DNA of 64,000 nt, taken from the NCBI RefSeq assembly GCF_007993935.1, contig NZ_VITY01000007.1:62001-126000 (forward strand), given 5' to 3'. The stretch comes from Bradyrhizobium macuxiense (GTDB taxonomy: Bacteria; Pseudomonadota; Alphaproteobacteria; Rhizobiales; Xanthobacteraceae). Of this stretch, positions 25,515-35,826 are shown in pieces. The notes beneath the pieces are model-generated. The model saw nothing but the letters and a program-made list of their open reading frames with translations. It did no database searches and was not told where the DNA came from. The translations under genes were made by a program, and so were the position numbers. Position 1 is the first letter of the stretch, and each line of letters starts with the position of its first letter.

Positions 25515-26369
25515 ATGCGATCGTTCCTGTTCGTTCCCGGCGACAGCACCCGGAAATATGAAAGCGCCAAGAAGACCGCGGCCGATGCATTGATCCTCGA
25601 CCTCGAGGATTCCATTGCGCCGGAGCAGAAGGTCGTCGCGCGCGGGATCACGCGCGCAATGCTCGATGCGCGCAATCCGGAGCAGAAGCTCTATATCCGC
25701 GTCAACGCCCTCGACACCGACCTGACGCTCGGCGACCTCGCCGCCGTGATGGCCGGCAAGCCCGATGGCATCGTGCTGCCGAAATGCGCCGGCGCCGCCG
25801 ACGTCAACAAGCTGGCGCTGTATCTGGATGCATTCGAGGCCGCCTCGGGTATCGCGCAGGGTACCACGCGCATCGTCACGGTCGCGACCGAGACGGCGCG
25901 GGCAGTGCTGAAGATCCTCGATTTCGAGAATATGAGCCCGCGGCTGTGGGGCATGATGTGGGGTGCGGAAGACCTCGCGGCTTCGCTCGGTGCGACCCGC
26001 AACCGTACCGACGGCCGCTATCACTCGCCTTTCATCCTGGCTCGCGATCTCTGCCTGATCGGCGCGGCCGCGGCCGGCGTCGTTGCGATCGACACCATCG
26101 CCACCGACATCAACGATCTCGATGCACTGAAGGCAGAGGCGATCGCCGCGCGGCAGGACGGCTTTCTGGCCAAGGCCGTGATCCATCCCAAGCACGTCGA
26201 CGTCGTCAACGCGGCCTTCATGCCGACGGATGAGGAGATCGCGTGGTCTGAGCGCGTGATTGCCGCATTTGCCGACAACCCATCCGGTGTCGCCAAGATG
26301 GACGGCAAGATGCTGGACAAGCCGCATTTGCGCGCTGCCGAGAAGATCCTGGCGTCGCGCAGGAAATAG
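25515..26369 (+). CDS. HpcH/HpaI-CitE-like CoA ester lyase
   Basis: The 284-residue TIM-barrel protein begins MRSFLFVPGDSTRKYESAKK, ADALILDLEDSIAPEQK, the CitE/malyl-CoA lyase signature with the metal-binding acidic residues. KLYIRVNALDTD and the later GMMWGAEDLAASLG carry further ligands. Length and motifs fit L-malyl-, beta-methylmalyl- or citramalyl-CoA lyases. I use the ATG at 25515, 8 bases after GAAGG; a GTG directly before it is possible. With the MaoC protein it could split citramalyl-CoA to acetyl-CoA and pyruvate, or an analogous pair. Confidence 0.91.
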   Translation: MRSFLFVPGDSTRKYESAKKTAADALILDLEDSIAPEQKVVARGITRAMLDARNPEQKLYIRVNALDTDLTLGDLAAVMAGKPDGIVLPKCAGAADVNKLALYLDAFEAASGIAQGTTRIVTVATETARAVLKILDFENMSPRLWGMMWGAEDLAASLGATRNRTDGRYHSPFILARDLCLIGAAAAGVVAIDTIATDINDLDALKAEAIAARQDGFLAKAVIHPKHVDVVNAAFMPTDEEIAWSERVIAAFADNPSGVAKMDGKMLDKPHLRAAEKILASRRK

Positions 26370-27604
<1,235 letters not shown>

Positions 27605-27608
<4 letters not shown>

Positions 27609-28651
27609 TGGGTGGCGGCCAGTGCTTCGGTGAAGGCCTTGAAGACGTCGGTGCCCGGCTTGCCGCGCTTGTCGACGTCCTTCACCCAATCCTGCGCCAC
27701 CGACTTGAAGGCGGTATCGAACACCTTCTTGTCGTCGGCGCTGAAGTTGATGACCTTCATGCCCTGCGACTTGATCTTGTCGGCCGCGGCCTTCTCGCCG
27801 TCCTCGAACCGCTTGCAGGCCTCGCGCGTGGTCTGCTCGCCGGCCTCGATTAGCGCCTTGCGCACGTTCTCGGGCAGCGACTTGAACTTCAGCTCGCCGA
27901 TCGAATAGGTGAAGATCGCGGTGCCGAAGTTCAGCCCCTCGGTACCCGACTTCAGGATCTTGCCGAAGTCGTAGGACGCCGAGCTCTGGTAGGAGAAGAT
28001 CAGCCCGTCGAGCGTGCCGCGGGTCAGCGATTCATAGATTTCCGGCGCGGCCATCCGCACCGGCACGCCGCCGATCGAGCGCATCATGAGGTCCATCGCG
28101 CCGCCGGTAGTGCGGATCTTCAGGCCTTCAAGGTCCTTTGCCGTCTTCACATCGCGGCTGGTCGCAAGCTGGACCTGGTAGGCCGGCAGCGCGAGCGTCA
28201 CCAGCGGCCGGAGCTGGTTGGGCGCGAATTCCTTGGTCTCCAGGATGCCGCCATTGTGCGAGATCTTGTAGAAGGCGAGGGAGCCTTGGCATTCGCTGTC
28301 GAAGATGCCGGGCAGTTCGGCGACGGCCGTTAGCGGAAACTTGTCCGACGAATAGGACGGCACGATGTAGGACACATCGGCGACGCCGAGCGCGGTGAGC
28401 TGCGCCATGTCCTTGGCCTTGCCGAGCTGCTCGGCGGGGAAGTGCTGGAACGTGACCTGGCCGTTGGTCAGCTTGGTGACGAGCTCGGAAAACGGCTTGC
28501 CGACGAGTTCATGGATGACGTGGCCGGAGGGCAGGCTGTCGGCAAGTCGCAGGGTGATCTTCTCCTGGGTGAAGCCCGAGGATGCGGAAGCCGCCAGCAG
28601 GGCCGTGCCGAGAGCTGCGCCGACGAGGAAACGGGAATACAAATTCATCAT
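27605..28651 (-). CDS. dctP: TRAP transporter solute-binding protein (DctP family), copy 1
   Basis: The 348-residue protein has a signal peptide (FLVGAALGTALLAASASSGF). It then shows the DctP pattern: ITLRLADSLPSGHVIHELV, FQHFPAEQLGKAKDMAQLTA and GLKIRTTGGAMDLMMRSIGG. The arginine in GLKIRTTGG and the acidic DGLIFSYQ segment bind the substrate carboxylate in known members. It is clearly related to the second DctP at 30553. It lies after DctM and before the CoA-transferase in a minus-strand operon. The ligand is probably an organic acid. Confidence 0.94.
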
Positions 28652-28688
28652 AGTCTCCCAGAGATGGCCGTCTCGACCGACGGCTTCT

Positions 28689-29978
28689 TCAATGTTGCAT
28701 ATGGTTCGGCAGCCAGAGGATGATCTCCGGGAATGCCACGAAAATGGCGATGGCGATCAGATGCGCGATGAAATGCGGGAATGTGCCGTGGAACACCTCG
28801 CCCACGGGGCGATGCGCGTAGCGCGCCACGATAAAGCAGTTCAATCCGATCGGCGGCGTGATCATGCCGACCTCGGCGGTCACGATCTTGATGACGCCGA
28901 ACCAGATCGGATCGAAGCCGAGCGACTTGATCAGCGGCAACACGATCGGAACCGTCAGCACCAGGATCGCGATCTGATCCATGAACGAGCCGAGCACGAT
29001 GTAGCCGCACAGGATCAGCGTGATGATGATCCAGCGCGAGACGTCGAGGCCGCCGACCCACCCGACGATGTTCTGCGTCACCTGCGTCAGCGTGAAGAAA
29101 TAGCCGAAGATATGCGCGCACATGATGATCAGCACGATCATGCAGGTGCCCTGGGCGGCGTGCCGTAACGTCGTGTAGAGCGAGGTCAGGTTGATCTTGC
29201 GCTTCCAGCAGGCGAGACAGAAGGCGCCGAATGCACCGAAAGCCGAGGCTTCCGTCGGAGTCGCGATCCCGAGATAGATCGTGCCGGTGACGATCGAAAA
29301 CAGGATCACCATCGGGCTGACCTGCCAGAGCAGGCTGAACCGCTCCGACCATGTCACCGCCGAGATCGTCGGCGCGCGCGAGGGATCGAGCAACACCAGG
29401 ATATAGATCGTCGACATGATGATGACGGTGACGAAGATCGCCGGAATGATGCCGCTGATCAGCAGCTTCCCGATGTTGACCTCGGCAAGCAGGCCGAAGA
29501 TCACCAGTGCCACCGAGGTCGGCAGCAGCATCGCGAGCGTGCCCGAGATGGCGACGACGCCGGCGGCCATCTTGGGCTCGTAGCCCTGGCGGATCATCGC
29601 GGGCAGGCTGGTCGAGGACAGTGTCGCGGCCGAGGCTGTGCTGGTGCCGCAGATTGAGCCGAAGCCCGCGCCGGCGAGCGCGGTCGCCATGCCGAGGCCG
29701 CCGGGGATGCGTCCGACCCAGGCTGCCGCGGTCTTGAACAGGTCGTCGGCGACACCCGACAGCAGCACGAGGTCCGCCATCAGGAGAAACATCGGGATCG
29801 TGATCAGCTCGTAGGAGGTGACGGCCGACAGCGGCGTGGTCTGCAGCACACCGAGCAGGATCGGCAGGCCGCCGGTCAGATAGAGGCCGAGCCCGCCGGA
29901 GAAGGCCATCGCGAAAGCGACCGGCGTTCCTATCGCCAGCAGGAAGAACAGCAGCGCGAGGATGAAGGTCGGGATCAT
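28689..29978 (-). CDS. dctM: TRAP transporter large permease subunit (DctM family)
   Basis: The 429-residue protein begins MIPTFILALLFFLLAIGTPV, AFAMAFSGG, the DctM start. It continues with about 12 hydrophobic segments including LMADLVLLSGVADDLFKTAA, GLGMATALAGAGFGSICGTS and the C-terminal EVGMITPPIGLNCFIVARYA. It carries the sodium-coupled transport pathway. The ATG at 29976-29978 overlaps the DctQ stop by 4 bases; the longer frame to 30575 is an artefact. Confidence 0.94.
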   Translation of the reverse strand: MIPTFILALLFFLLAIGTPVAFAMAFSGGLGLYLTGGLPILLGVLQTTPLSAVTSYELITIPMFLLMADLVLLSGVADDLFKTAAAWVGRIPGGLGMATALAGAGFGSICGTSTASAATLSSTSLPAMIRQGYEPKMAAGVVAISGTLAMLLPTSVALVIFGLLAEVNIGKLLISGIIPAIFVTVIIMSTIYILVLLDPSRAPTISAVTWSERFSLLWQVSPMVILFSIVTGTIYLGIATPTEASAFGAFGAFCLACWKRKINLTSLYTTLRHAAQGTCMIVLIIMCAHIFGYFFTLTQVTQNIVGWVGGLDVSRWIIITLILCGYIVLGSFMDQIAILVLTVPIVLPLIKSLGFDPIWFGVIKIVTAEVGMITPPIGLNCFIVARYAHRPVGEVFHGTFPHFIAHLIAIAIFVAFPEIILWLPNHMQH

Positions 29979-30535
29979 TCGAAACCTCCGGCAGCCTTGT
30001 CCGAATGGCCGGAGATGGCCGGCAGCGGCAACAGGTTTTCGCCGGTCAGGAGGCTTGCGGTATTGGCAATGAGATGAATGGCAAGGCGCAGCGCGAGAAT
30101 TCCCGCGCCGATCGGCACGAAGATCGAGGACGCCCAGGTCGGCCACGGGATGGCGCCGGCCATCACATCGCCGGAGACATAATTGTCGAGCGCCCGCTGG
30201 TAGCCGAGCCAGGTGATCGGAACGAAGATGGCGAGACCGACGACGTTGGAGATGATGACGCAGAGGCGCTGGATGATCGCGGAGAAGCGCGGCAGCAGGA
30301 TGTCGACGCTGATATGGCCGTTGACCGCGTAGGTGCCTGAGAGCGACAGAAAGAAGACGCCGGCCATCACGTAGAGCGAGATCAGGTCGTAAGCCCAGGA
30401 GAACGGCCGGTTGAAGACGTAGCGCATCACGACATCGGAGAAGACGATGATCATGATCGCGAACATCAGGGCCGCGGCGATGGCCGAGGTCACCTTCTCG
30501 ATGGCAGTCAGGGCTCTCAGACTTGTCTTGATCAC
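29975..30535 (-). CDS. dctQ: TRAP transporter small permease subunit (DctQ family), GTG start
   Basis: The 186-residue protein has four membrane segments in the DctQ arrangement: AIAAALMFAIMIIVFSDVVM, SWAYDLISLYVMAGVFFLSL, IISNVVGLAIFVPITWLGYQ and SSIFVPIGAGILALRLAIHL. FNRPFSWAYDLI and NGHISVDILLPR are family hallmarks. The best start is GTG at 30533-30535 with GGAG six bases upstream; no ATG fits. It overlaps DctM and follows the second DctP by 17 bases. It stabilises the large permease and contacts the binding protein. Confidence 0.9.
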   Translation of the reverse strand: MIKTSLRALTAIEKVTSAIAAALMFAIMIIVFSDVVMRYVFNRPFSWAYDLISLYVMAGVFFLSLSGTYAVNGHISVDILLPRFSAIIQRLCVIISNVVGLAIFVPITWLGYQRALDNYVSGDVMAGAIPWPTWASSIFVPIGAGILALRLAIHLIANTASLLTGENLLPLPAISGHSDKAAGGFE

Positions 30536-30552
30536 GTATGGCTCCGTCCGCG

Positions 30553-31584
30553 TTACTGGGCCGGCACGGCCGCAACGGCAGCGCTGAATTCCTTCAGGGC
30601 GTCGCTGCCGTGCTTGCCACGCGCGTCGAGCCCGTCGGCCCATGCCTTGCCCACGCCCTTGGTGAGGTCCTTGAGCTTGGCGACGACGTCGGGCTGCAGG
30701 GTATCGAAGTGGACGCCTGCGGCCTCCATCGACTTCATGGTCTCGCTGTCCTGCTTCTGCACTTCCTTGCAGGCGGACGGCAGGATCTCCTCGGCGGTGT
30801 CGATCATCGCCTTCTGGATCTCGGGCGACAGCCTCTTCCAGGCGTTCTCGCTGATCGAATAGGCGACCACGAAGCTCGCGAAGCCGAAGCCATCGGTGGA
30901 ATGTTTCACGAGCTTGTCGGCGCCATAGGCGACGACGCTCTCGAGCGGAAACAGCAGGCCGTCCATCGTGCCGCGGGACAGCGACTCATAGGCATCGGGA
31001 GCCGCCATGCGCACCGGCACGGCGCCGATCGCGCGCAAGGTGAGGTCTTGCGCGCCGCCGGTCGATCGCAACTTCAGTCCGTTGATGTCGGCTGTGTCCT
31101 TCACCGGCTGCTTCACGGTCAGGATGCGATAGGGCGGCAGGCTCACCGCGAGCAGCAGGCGGATGCCGTTTGCGGTATAATCCTGCTGTGCGATCACGCC
31201 GCTTCGCGCAGTCTTCCAATAGGCCAGCGTGCCCTGACAGGAATGCTCGAACGCGCCGGGGAGCATCGCGACTTCGGAGACCGGCATCTTGTCGGAGACA
31301 TAGGCGGGCGCGACATAGCCGATATCGGCGACACCGGTTTGCGTCAGCTTGAGCATGTCGGCGGCCTTGCCGAGCTGCTGCGCCGGATAGTGCTCGAACG
31401 TCACTGCATTGTTGGTGCGCTTCTGGACCTCGGCCATCCATGGCTCGAGCACGAGACGGACGAGATAGTGTCCCTTCGGAAAGGAGTCGGCGACCCGCAG
31501 CTTGATCGGTTCCGCCGCTGCCGCCAGATTGATCGATGCGATGAGGAAGCCGTAACCGGCCAACGCCCGTCGAAGCCCGCCCAT
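30553..31584 (-). CDS. dctP: TRAP transporter solute-binding protein (DctP family), copy 2
   Basis: The 343-residue protein has a signal peptide (RRALAGYGFLIASINLAAAA) followed by IKLRVADSFPKGHYLVRLVL and FEHYPAQQLGKAADMLKLTQ. These blocks and GLKLRSTGGAQDLTLRAIGA line up with the DctP at 27605 throughout. It is first in the minus-strand operon (DctP-DctQ-DctM-DctP-CoA transferase). I start at ATG 31582-31584, which opens directly into the leader; a longer frame to 31635 is unlikely. Two binding proteins around one QM pair suggest two related ligands, or division of labour. Confidence 0.93.
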   Translation of the reverse strand: MGGLRRALAGYGFLIASINLAAAAEPIKLRVADSFPKGHYLVRLVLEPWMAEVQKRTNNAVTFEHYPAQQLGKAADMLKLTQTGVADIGYVAPAYVSDKMPVSEVAMLPGAFEHSCQGTLAYWKTARSGVIAQQDYTANGIRLLLAVSLPPYRILTVKQPVKDTADINGLKLRSTGGAQDLTLRAIGAVPVRMAAPDAYESLSRGTMDGLLFPLESVVAYGADKLVKHSTDGFGFASFVVAYSISENAWKRLSPEIQKAMIDTAEEILPSACKEVQKQDSETMKSMEAAGVHFDTLQPDVVAKLKDLTKGVGKAWADGLDARGKHGSDALKEFSAAVAAVPAQ

Positions 31585-31790
31585 ATGTCCTGCCCCAGAG
31601 TAGCCTTGTTGTTTTAAGCAGCTGCGCACAAACAAAATTGCGCGTCAAGCAGGGCTCGGCTCAGCAGTTTGATGATGGCTGATCCTGCAGAAGCACCCGC
31701 GTCTCGATATGCTTTGTCCACCGCGCGGGAAATTTCTCGGGTGCGTCGGCGCACGGCCCCGCGATCATCATCGCACGGGTCCGGGACGGG

Positions 31791-33383
31791 TCAGACCGCG
31801 GGAAACTCCAGCTCGAAGGCGACGCCCCGGCTGGAGGGCAGCAGGCGGATCGTGCCGCCGTGAGTCGCCATGACGGCTTGCGCGATGGCGAGCCCCATGC
31901 CGGTGCCGCCGCTGTCGCGGCGGGTGGTGAAGAAGGCATCGAAGATCTTGTCGCTGTTGGCGGCGGAGATCGGGTCGCCGTCGTTGCTCACCGTCGCCCT
32001 GATGGCTGCAGCTTCGGCGGTCGCTTCGAGCTGCACCGATGTCGCATTGTGACGGAACGCGTTGTCGGCCAGATGCGCCAGCACGATCAGCGCCTTTTCG
32101 CCGGACATCCCGATCGAACGGTCGAGGCAGCCGCTCGCCGCGATTGTCCGCCCGGGAAAGCGGCTCTTCAAATTCGCGATGACGCTCGAGAGCGGGGTCT
32201 GCTCATTTTGCGGCGCGCTTTCGGCGCGGGCCAGCTCGCGCAGCCGCTGACTCATCGCATCGAGCCGCTCGACGTCGCCGAGGATGTTCGAGATGAAGCG
32301 CTGTTGCTCGGATCGCGTCAACGTATCGGACTTGCTCTGATGCGAATCCTGCAGCAGCTCGGCTGCGCCCCTGATCGATGTCAGCGGCGATTTCAGTTCG
32401 TGGGTCAAATGCGCGGAGAACGTCGCGATGTAGTCGGAGCGGCGCGACAGTTGCTGGGCCATGTCGAGAAAGCTGTCGGAGAGCTGGGCGAGCTCACGGG
32501 TGCCATAATGCTGCAGCGGCTGAAACGCGTTGCGGTCGCCGCGGCCGATCCGCACGGCGCGCTCGACCAGCTCGCGCATCGGACGCGTGACCGTGCGTGA
32601 GAATACCAGGCCGATGGCGATCGTGGCCAGGACGACAACGATTGCGGCCAGCAAAAACTTGCCGCGCTCCCGATAGAGATGCTCGAAGATGTTGCTCGGC
32701 GTCCGCGAAGCATAGATCACGCCGGCAACCCGGTCATTGACGATGACAGGCATCGCCGAGAAGACATGAACGCCGACGCCGCGGCTGATCGAATAGATCG
32801 GCGGCGGAGGCTTGTCGGGGATGCGGATGCGCAACGCGGCGCTGTACTGGCCGCGCAGCGCCACCGCCACCTCTTCAATATGAGCCAGGGATAGTCCGAC
32901 CTCCTGGCGTCCCGCGATGACGACGCCCTGCGGATCGAGAATCCGGAAGCCTGCCAGCGTCACTTTCTGGGTTTCCAGCACGAGGGGCATGAGCCGCGCG
33001 CCGATGGCGATATGGGCCGGATCTGCCGACTTGGGTGCGGGCAGTGCGTCGGGTCGTCGCCGCAGAAGATCGTTGCCGGCAAGATCGAGCTCGGGCCGGA
33101 TCGGCGTCACCTGATCGCCCGGATCCGGAAGCGCCTCGGGTGGAACCGCGGCGCCGAGAGGGATGCCATTGGCAAGCTGCGCCTGCACGTCCCGCGCATA
33201 GATCACGGCCAGTACGCGGCTCTGTGCGATCAGTTCGGCCTGGGTTTGGCGAATGAGCTGGTTGTCATAGAGCCGGAAGAAGAACAGCCCGAGCAAGGGG
33301 AGCACGGCGACCAGGGCGAGCACGGCGAAGATGACGAAGCTGAGCGACGGGCGCCACTTCTGTCGGGCACGGAACGATGTCAT
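31791..33383 (-). CDS. Sensor histidine kinase, CreC-like
   Basis: The 530-residue protein has one membrane helix near residues 13-36, a periplasmic sensor region of about 200 residues, and a second helix near 243-262. A HAMP linker follows, then the kinase core. The H-box is HLTHELKSPLTSIRGAAELL with the phospho-accepting His328, then N-box LADNAFRHN and G-box GGTGMGLAIA. HELKSPL-x-x-IRGAAELL is the form seen in CreC/BlrB-type kinases, which respond to cell-wall stress and beta-lactams in other proteobacteria. It overlaps its response regulator by 4 bases. The signal sensed here is inferred, not shown. Confidence 0.92.
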   Translation of the reverse strand: MTSFRARQKWRPSLSFVIFAVLALVAVLPLLGLFFFRLYDNQLIRQTQAELIAQSRVLAVIYARDVQAQLANGIPLGAAVPPEALPDPGDQVTPIRPELDLAGNDLLRRRPDALPAPKSADPAHIAIGARLMPLVLETQKVTLAGFRILDPQGVVIAGRQEVGLSLAHIEEVAVALRGQYSAALRIRIPDKPPPPIYSISRGVGVHVFSAMPVIVNDRVAGVIYASRTPSNIFEHLYRERGKFLLAAIVVVLATIAIGLVFSRTVTRPMRELVERAVRIGRGDRNAFQPLQHYGTRELAQLSDSFLDMAQQLSRRSDYIATFSAHLTHELKSPLTSIRGAAELLQDSHQSKSDTLTRSEQQRFISNILGDVERLDAMSQRLRELARAESAPQNEQTPLSSVIANLKSRFPGRTIAASGCLDRSIGMSGEKALIVLAHLADNAFRHNATSVQLEATAEAAAIRATVSNDGDPISAANSDKIFDAFFTTRRDSGGTGMGLAIAQAVMATHGGTIRLLPSSRGVAFELEFPAV

Positions 33384-34102
33384 GCGGGAGGCTCGCACCT
33401 GCCGAGCTTGAACCCGACGCCATGCACGGTCTCGATGACATTGTCGCATTTCACCGCGGCGAGCTTGGCTCTGATGTTGCGGATATGGCTATCGATGGTG
33501 CGGTCGGAGACCTGGATATTGAGTTGATAGGCAGCGCTCATGATCTGCTCACGGTTGAATACCGCGGTGGGCCGTGTCAGGAAGGCCCGCAGGATGCCAA
33601 ACTCGATCGCGGTCAGGTGCAGCGGCATGCTAGCGTACGTTGCGACGTGCTGCTCGGGGTCGACCGAGAGCTGCCCCTTGGAGAGCGCGCCCGATTCCGC
33701 CAGGCCCGGCCGCGGTGCCAGCCGTCGCAGAATCACATTGACCCGCGCGACGAGTTCGCGCGGGCTGAACGGCTTGGTCACATAGTCGTCGCCGCCGATC
33801 TCGAGCCCGAGGACGCGATCGATCTCATCGTCGCGGGCGGACAGGAACAAGATCGGCACGTCGGATGATTTGCGGACCTCCCGGCAGACATCGAGGCCGT
33901 CAAATTCCGGCATGCCGATATCGAGCACGATCAGGTCCGGTTGCTCGGCGGAAAACCGGGTCAGGGCCTCCTTCCCATCGCGTGCCTCGATCACGTTCAT
34001 ACCCGCCTTCTTGAGGGCGACGCGGGTGACCTCCCGGATATGGAGGTCATCGTCGACGACAAGAATGCGGTTGGTCACAGTGCGCTCCGGATACGAGGCC
34101 AT
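33380..34102 (-). CDS. OmpR-family response regulator, CreB-like
   Basis: The 240-residue protein has a receiver domain with acidic pocket VVDDD (15-19), phosphorylation site Asp61 (LIVLDIGMPEFDG) and Lys110 (DDYVTKPFS). A winged-helix output domain follows, ending RTIDSHIRNIRAKLAAVKCD, VIETVHGVGFKLG. It forms a pair with the CreC-like kinase that overlaps its stop codon. Its ATG follows the DUF4173 stop directly, so three genes form one operon. I looked for tandem TTCAC CreB sites in the nearby intergenic region and did not find them. Confidence 0.94.
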   Translation of the reverse strand: MASYPERTVTNRILVVDDDLHIREVTRVALKKAGMNVIEARDGKEALTRFSAEQPDLIVLDIGMPEFDGLDVCREVRKSSDVPILFLSARDDEIDRVLGLEIGGDDYVTKPFSPRELVARVNVILRRLAPRPGLAESGALSKGQLSVDPEQHVATYASMPLHLTAIEFGILRAFLTRPTAVFNREQIMSAAYQLNIQVSDRTIDSHIRNIRAKLAAVKCDNVIETVHGVGFKLGRCEPPA

Positions 34103-35590
34103 CTAGCTTGCGGCGGAGTCCTGCTGGCGATCCAGCATGCGCTGAAGCCGCCAGTTGCGGAAACCCCAGCTGCGCCAGGAGGTCATCCGCTCGCGCTGCT
34201 CTTTTACAAGGCAATTGCGGCGGTAAACAAGGTTGGGATCGAAACCGTGGAGCACGAGCTCCCGATCGATGGCCGGGAGAGCCTGCGGTCCGAGCCGGAC
34301 CAAATAGTCGATATCCAGGTTGACCCCGCTGCCCAAGGCTTCCCGGCTATGGCTGATGTTGTAGTCGCCAATGATGGCGGCAAAGTTGATCAAGGAGCAA
34401 GCGTAGAGGACGACCGTCAATGCGAGCAGGTTGGTGCGGATCAGCCAATCGTTCGAGCGCTGCAGGATGATACGCGCCAGGATCAGGACCAGGCCGAGCA
34501 CGACAAGCAGCATCCAGACGAAAGCCGCGATACGCCAATACGTGAGCAGGTAAGTCTGGACGTAAAGGTCAAGCCGGAGCATCGATGAGATCACCAGCAG
34601 GACATTCTGTCCGATCCAGAAATAAACGAGTGCGCGCATCACGCGCGACCGCTCGGCGGCGCCACCCGGCCGCATGGTCACCAGGACGAAGCCCGCGGCG
34701 AGCAGCGCGGTGACGATCAGTGGATACGCGCCGCGATGCGCATAGGACGCGTAGGTCACGTCGGCGGGCAGGGTCCCGTTGCCCCAGAGATAGATCAGGT
34801 CGAGGACGGTCTGGATCGAAAACAGCAGGTTAAACAGGATTAGCGAGCGCAGAATCGTACCAGCACTGAGCAAGCTCATGATATCGGCCGTGCGCGGCGC
34901 ATCGTTTGCGGCAAATCGGCGTGCGTCGTCCGCAAGCTCGGCACTGCTCCGCCATTTGACCTGGATGAAGGGCCACACCAGTGCCAGCGCCGCGATCCAG
35001 AACAGCGTATGGCCGATGCTGAGATAGGAGGAAGGGTCACCCGGATTCAGCTGGCCGATCCATTTCGCCAGCAATGGGTTGGCTGCCACGAACAGCAGGA
35101 TAAAGAGGCTTCCGAGCACCAATGGCACGCACCACAGGGTGAAGCCTCTGGTGAGCGCAGGCCAATTGAATGCGCAGATCACATCCTGGAACAATCTGAA
35201 GGGGCCGACCAGATAGAGATCGAGCAAGGAGGAAGCTCCCGCGGCGAGACCGTCGAGATGACGATTGGTCGTCAGCATCAGCGCGGCGCCGAGCGCGAGG
35301 ACAATAATGACCAGTGAAGCCGCGTTGAGCTCCTCGATCGCAGGCAGCAGTCCGGCGAGCACGATCGTTCCGGCGAGCAGCAATCGACGATGGTCAAGAT
35401 TGCCAAGGTTGACGAACAATGACGCGCAAGCGAGCACGACTGCAAAAATGACGACGGAAAGTCCGAGACGCTGGTCGTAGAACAACCAATCGGCCAATGC
35501 CGCGAGAGCGAGCGTGGCCCCGATCTTGACCGGGAGAAGCTTGTTGTCGACTGATCGGGTTTCGATCTCCGGTGGCGCAAGGCTTGTCAT
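34103..35590 (-). CDS. DUF4173 multi-pass membrane protein
   Basis: The 495-residue protein has about twelve hydrophobic segments, starting VKIGATLALAALADWLFYDQ, RLGLSVVIFAVVLAC. It includes LIYLWGNGTLPADVTYASYA, HRGAYPLIVTALLAAGFVL, the conserved block of DUF4173 membrane proteins. The last 100 residues are soluble and contain GVNLDIDYLVRLGPQALPAI. Function is unknown; its place as first gene of the CreBC-like operon hints at an envelope role, parallel to CreD, although it is not a CreD homologue by sequence. The start at 35590 excludes a non-coding extension to 35710. Confidence 0.85.
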   Translation of the reverse strand: MTSLAPPEIETRSVDNKLLPVKIGATLALAALADWLFYDQRLGLSVVIFAVVLACASLFVNLGNLDHRRLLLAGTIVLAGLLPAIEELNAASLVIIVLALGAALMLTTNRHLDGLAAGASSLLDLYLVGPFRLFQDVICAFNWPALTRGFTLWCVPLVLGSLFILLFVAANPLLAKWIGQLNPGDPSSYLSIGHTLFWIAALALVWPFIQVKWRSSAELADDARRFAANDAPRTADIMSLLSAGTILRSLILFNLLFSIQTVLDLIYLWGNGTLPADVTYASYAHRGAYPLIVTALLAAGFVLVTMRPGGAAERSRVMRALVYFWIGQNVLLVISSMLRLDLYVQTYLLTYWRIAAFVWMLLVVLGLVLILARIILQRSNDWLIRTNLLALTVVLYACSLINFAAIIGDYNISHSREALGSGVNLDIDYLVRLGPQALPAIDRELVLHGFDPNLVYRRNCLVKEQRERMTSWRSWGFRNWRLQRMLDRQQDSAAS

Positions 35591-35826
35591 GATGACCTCA
35601 GGATCGCTGGGATGTGTCGGCCGCAGCGCCTCGAGCCGCTTGCTTGGGTTCGGGATCGAAGCGCCGCTCGGACGAACCTTGAAGCGTACATGTGCAAATG
35701 CCGGGAGCACGATCTGCAGGAGTTCAGGATTTTTATGCAGATTGCGTGCAGGGGCGACTTATCGGCTCGCGCCATCTCGTCTGATACGGACGAGGCCGAT
35801 CAGCCTCTCCGGTCGCGCGTGGTCCC

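Noticed and set aside
24303..26327. A 674-residue open frame antisense to the hydratase, MaoC and lyase genes.
   Set aside because: It spans three well-supported genes and is rich in His, Arg and Asp without motifs.
28689..30575. A 628-residue continuous frame covering DctM and much of DctQ, as a possible DctQM fusion.
   Set aside because: The extra N-terminal part is the wrong frame of DctQ. DctQ is intact in its own frame, and DctM has a normal ATG overlapping the DctQ stop.
35591..35826. Search for tandem TTCAC (CreB-type) sites in the divergent region next to the CreBC-like operon.
   Set aside because: No pair with the required spacing was seen.
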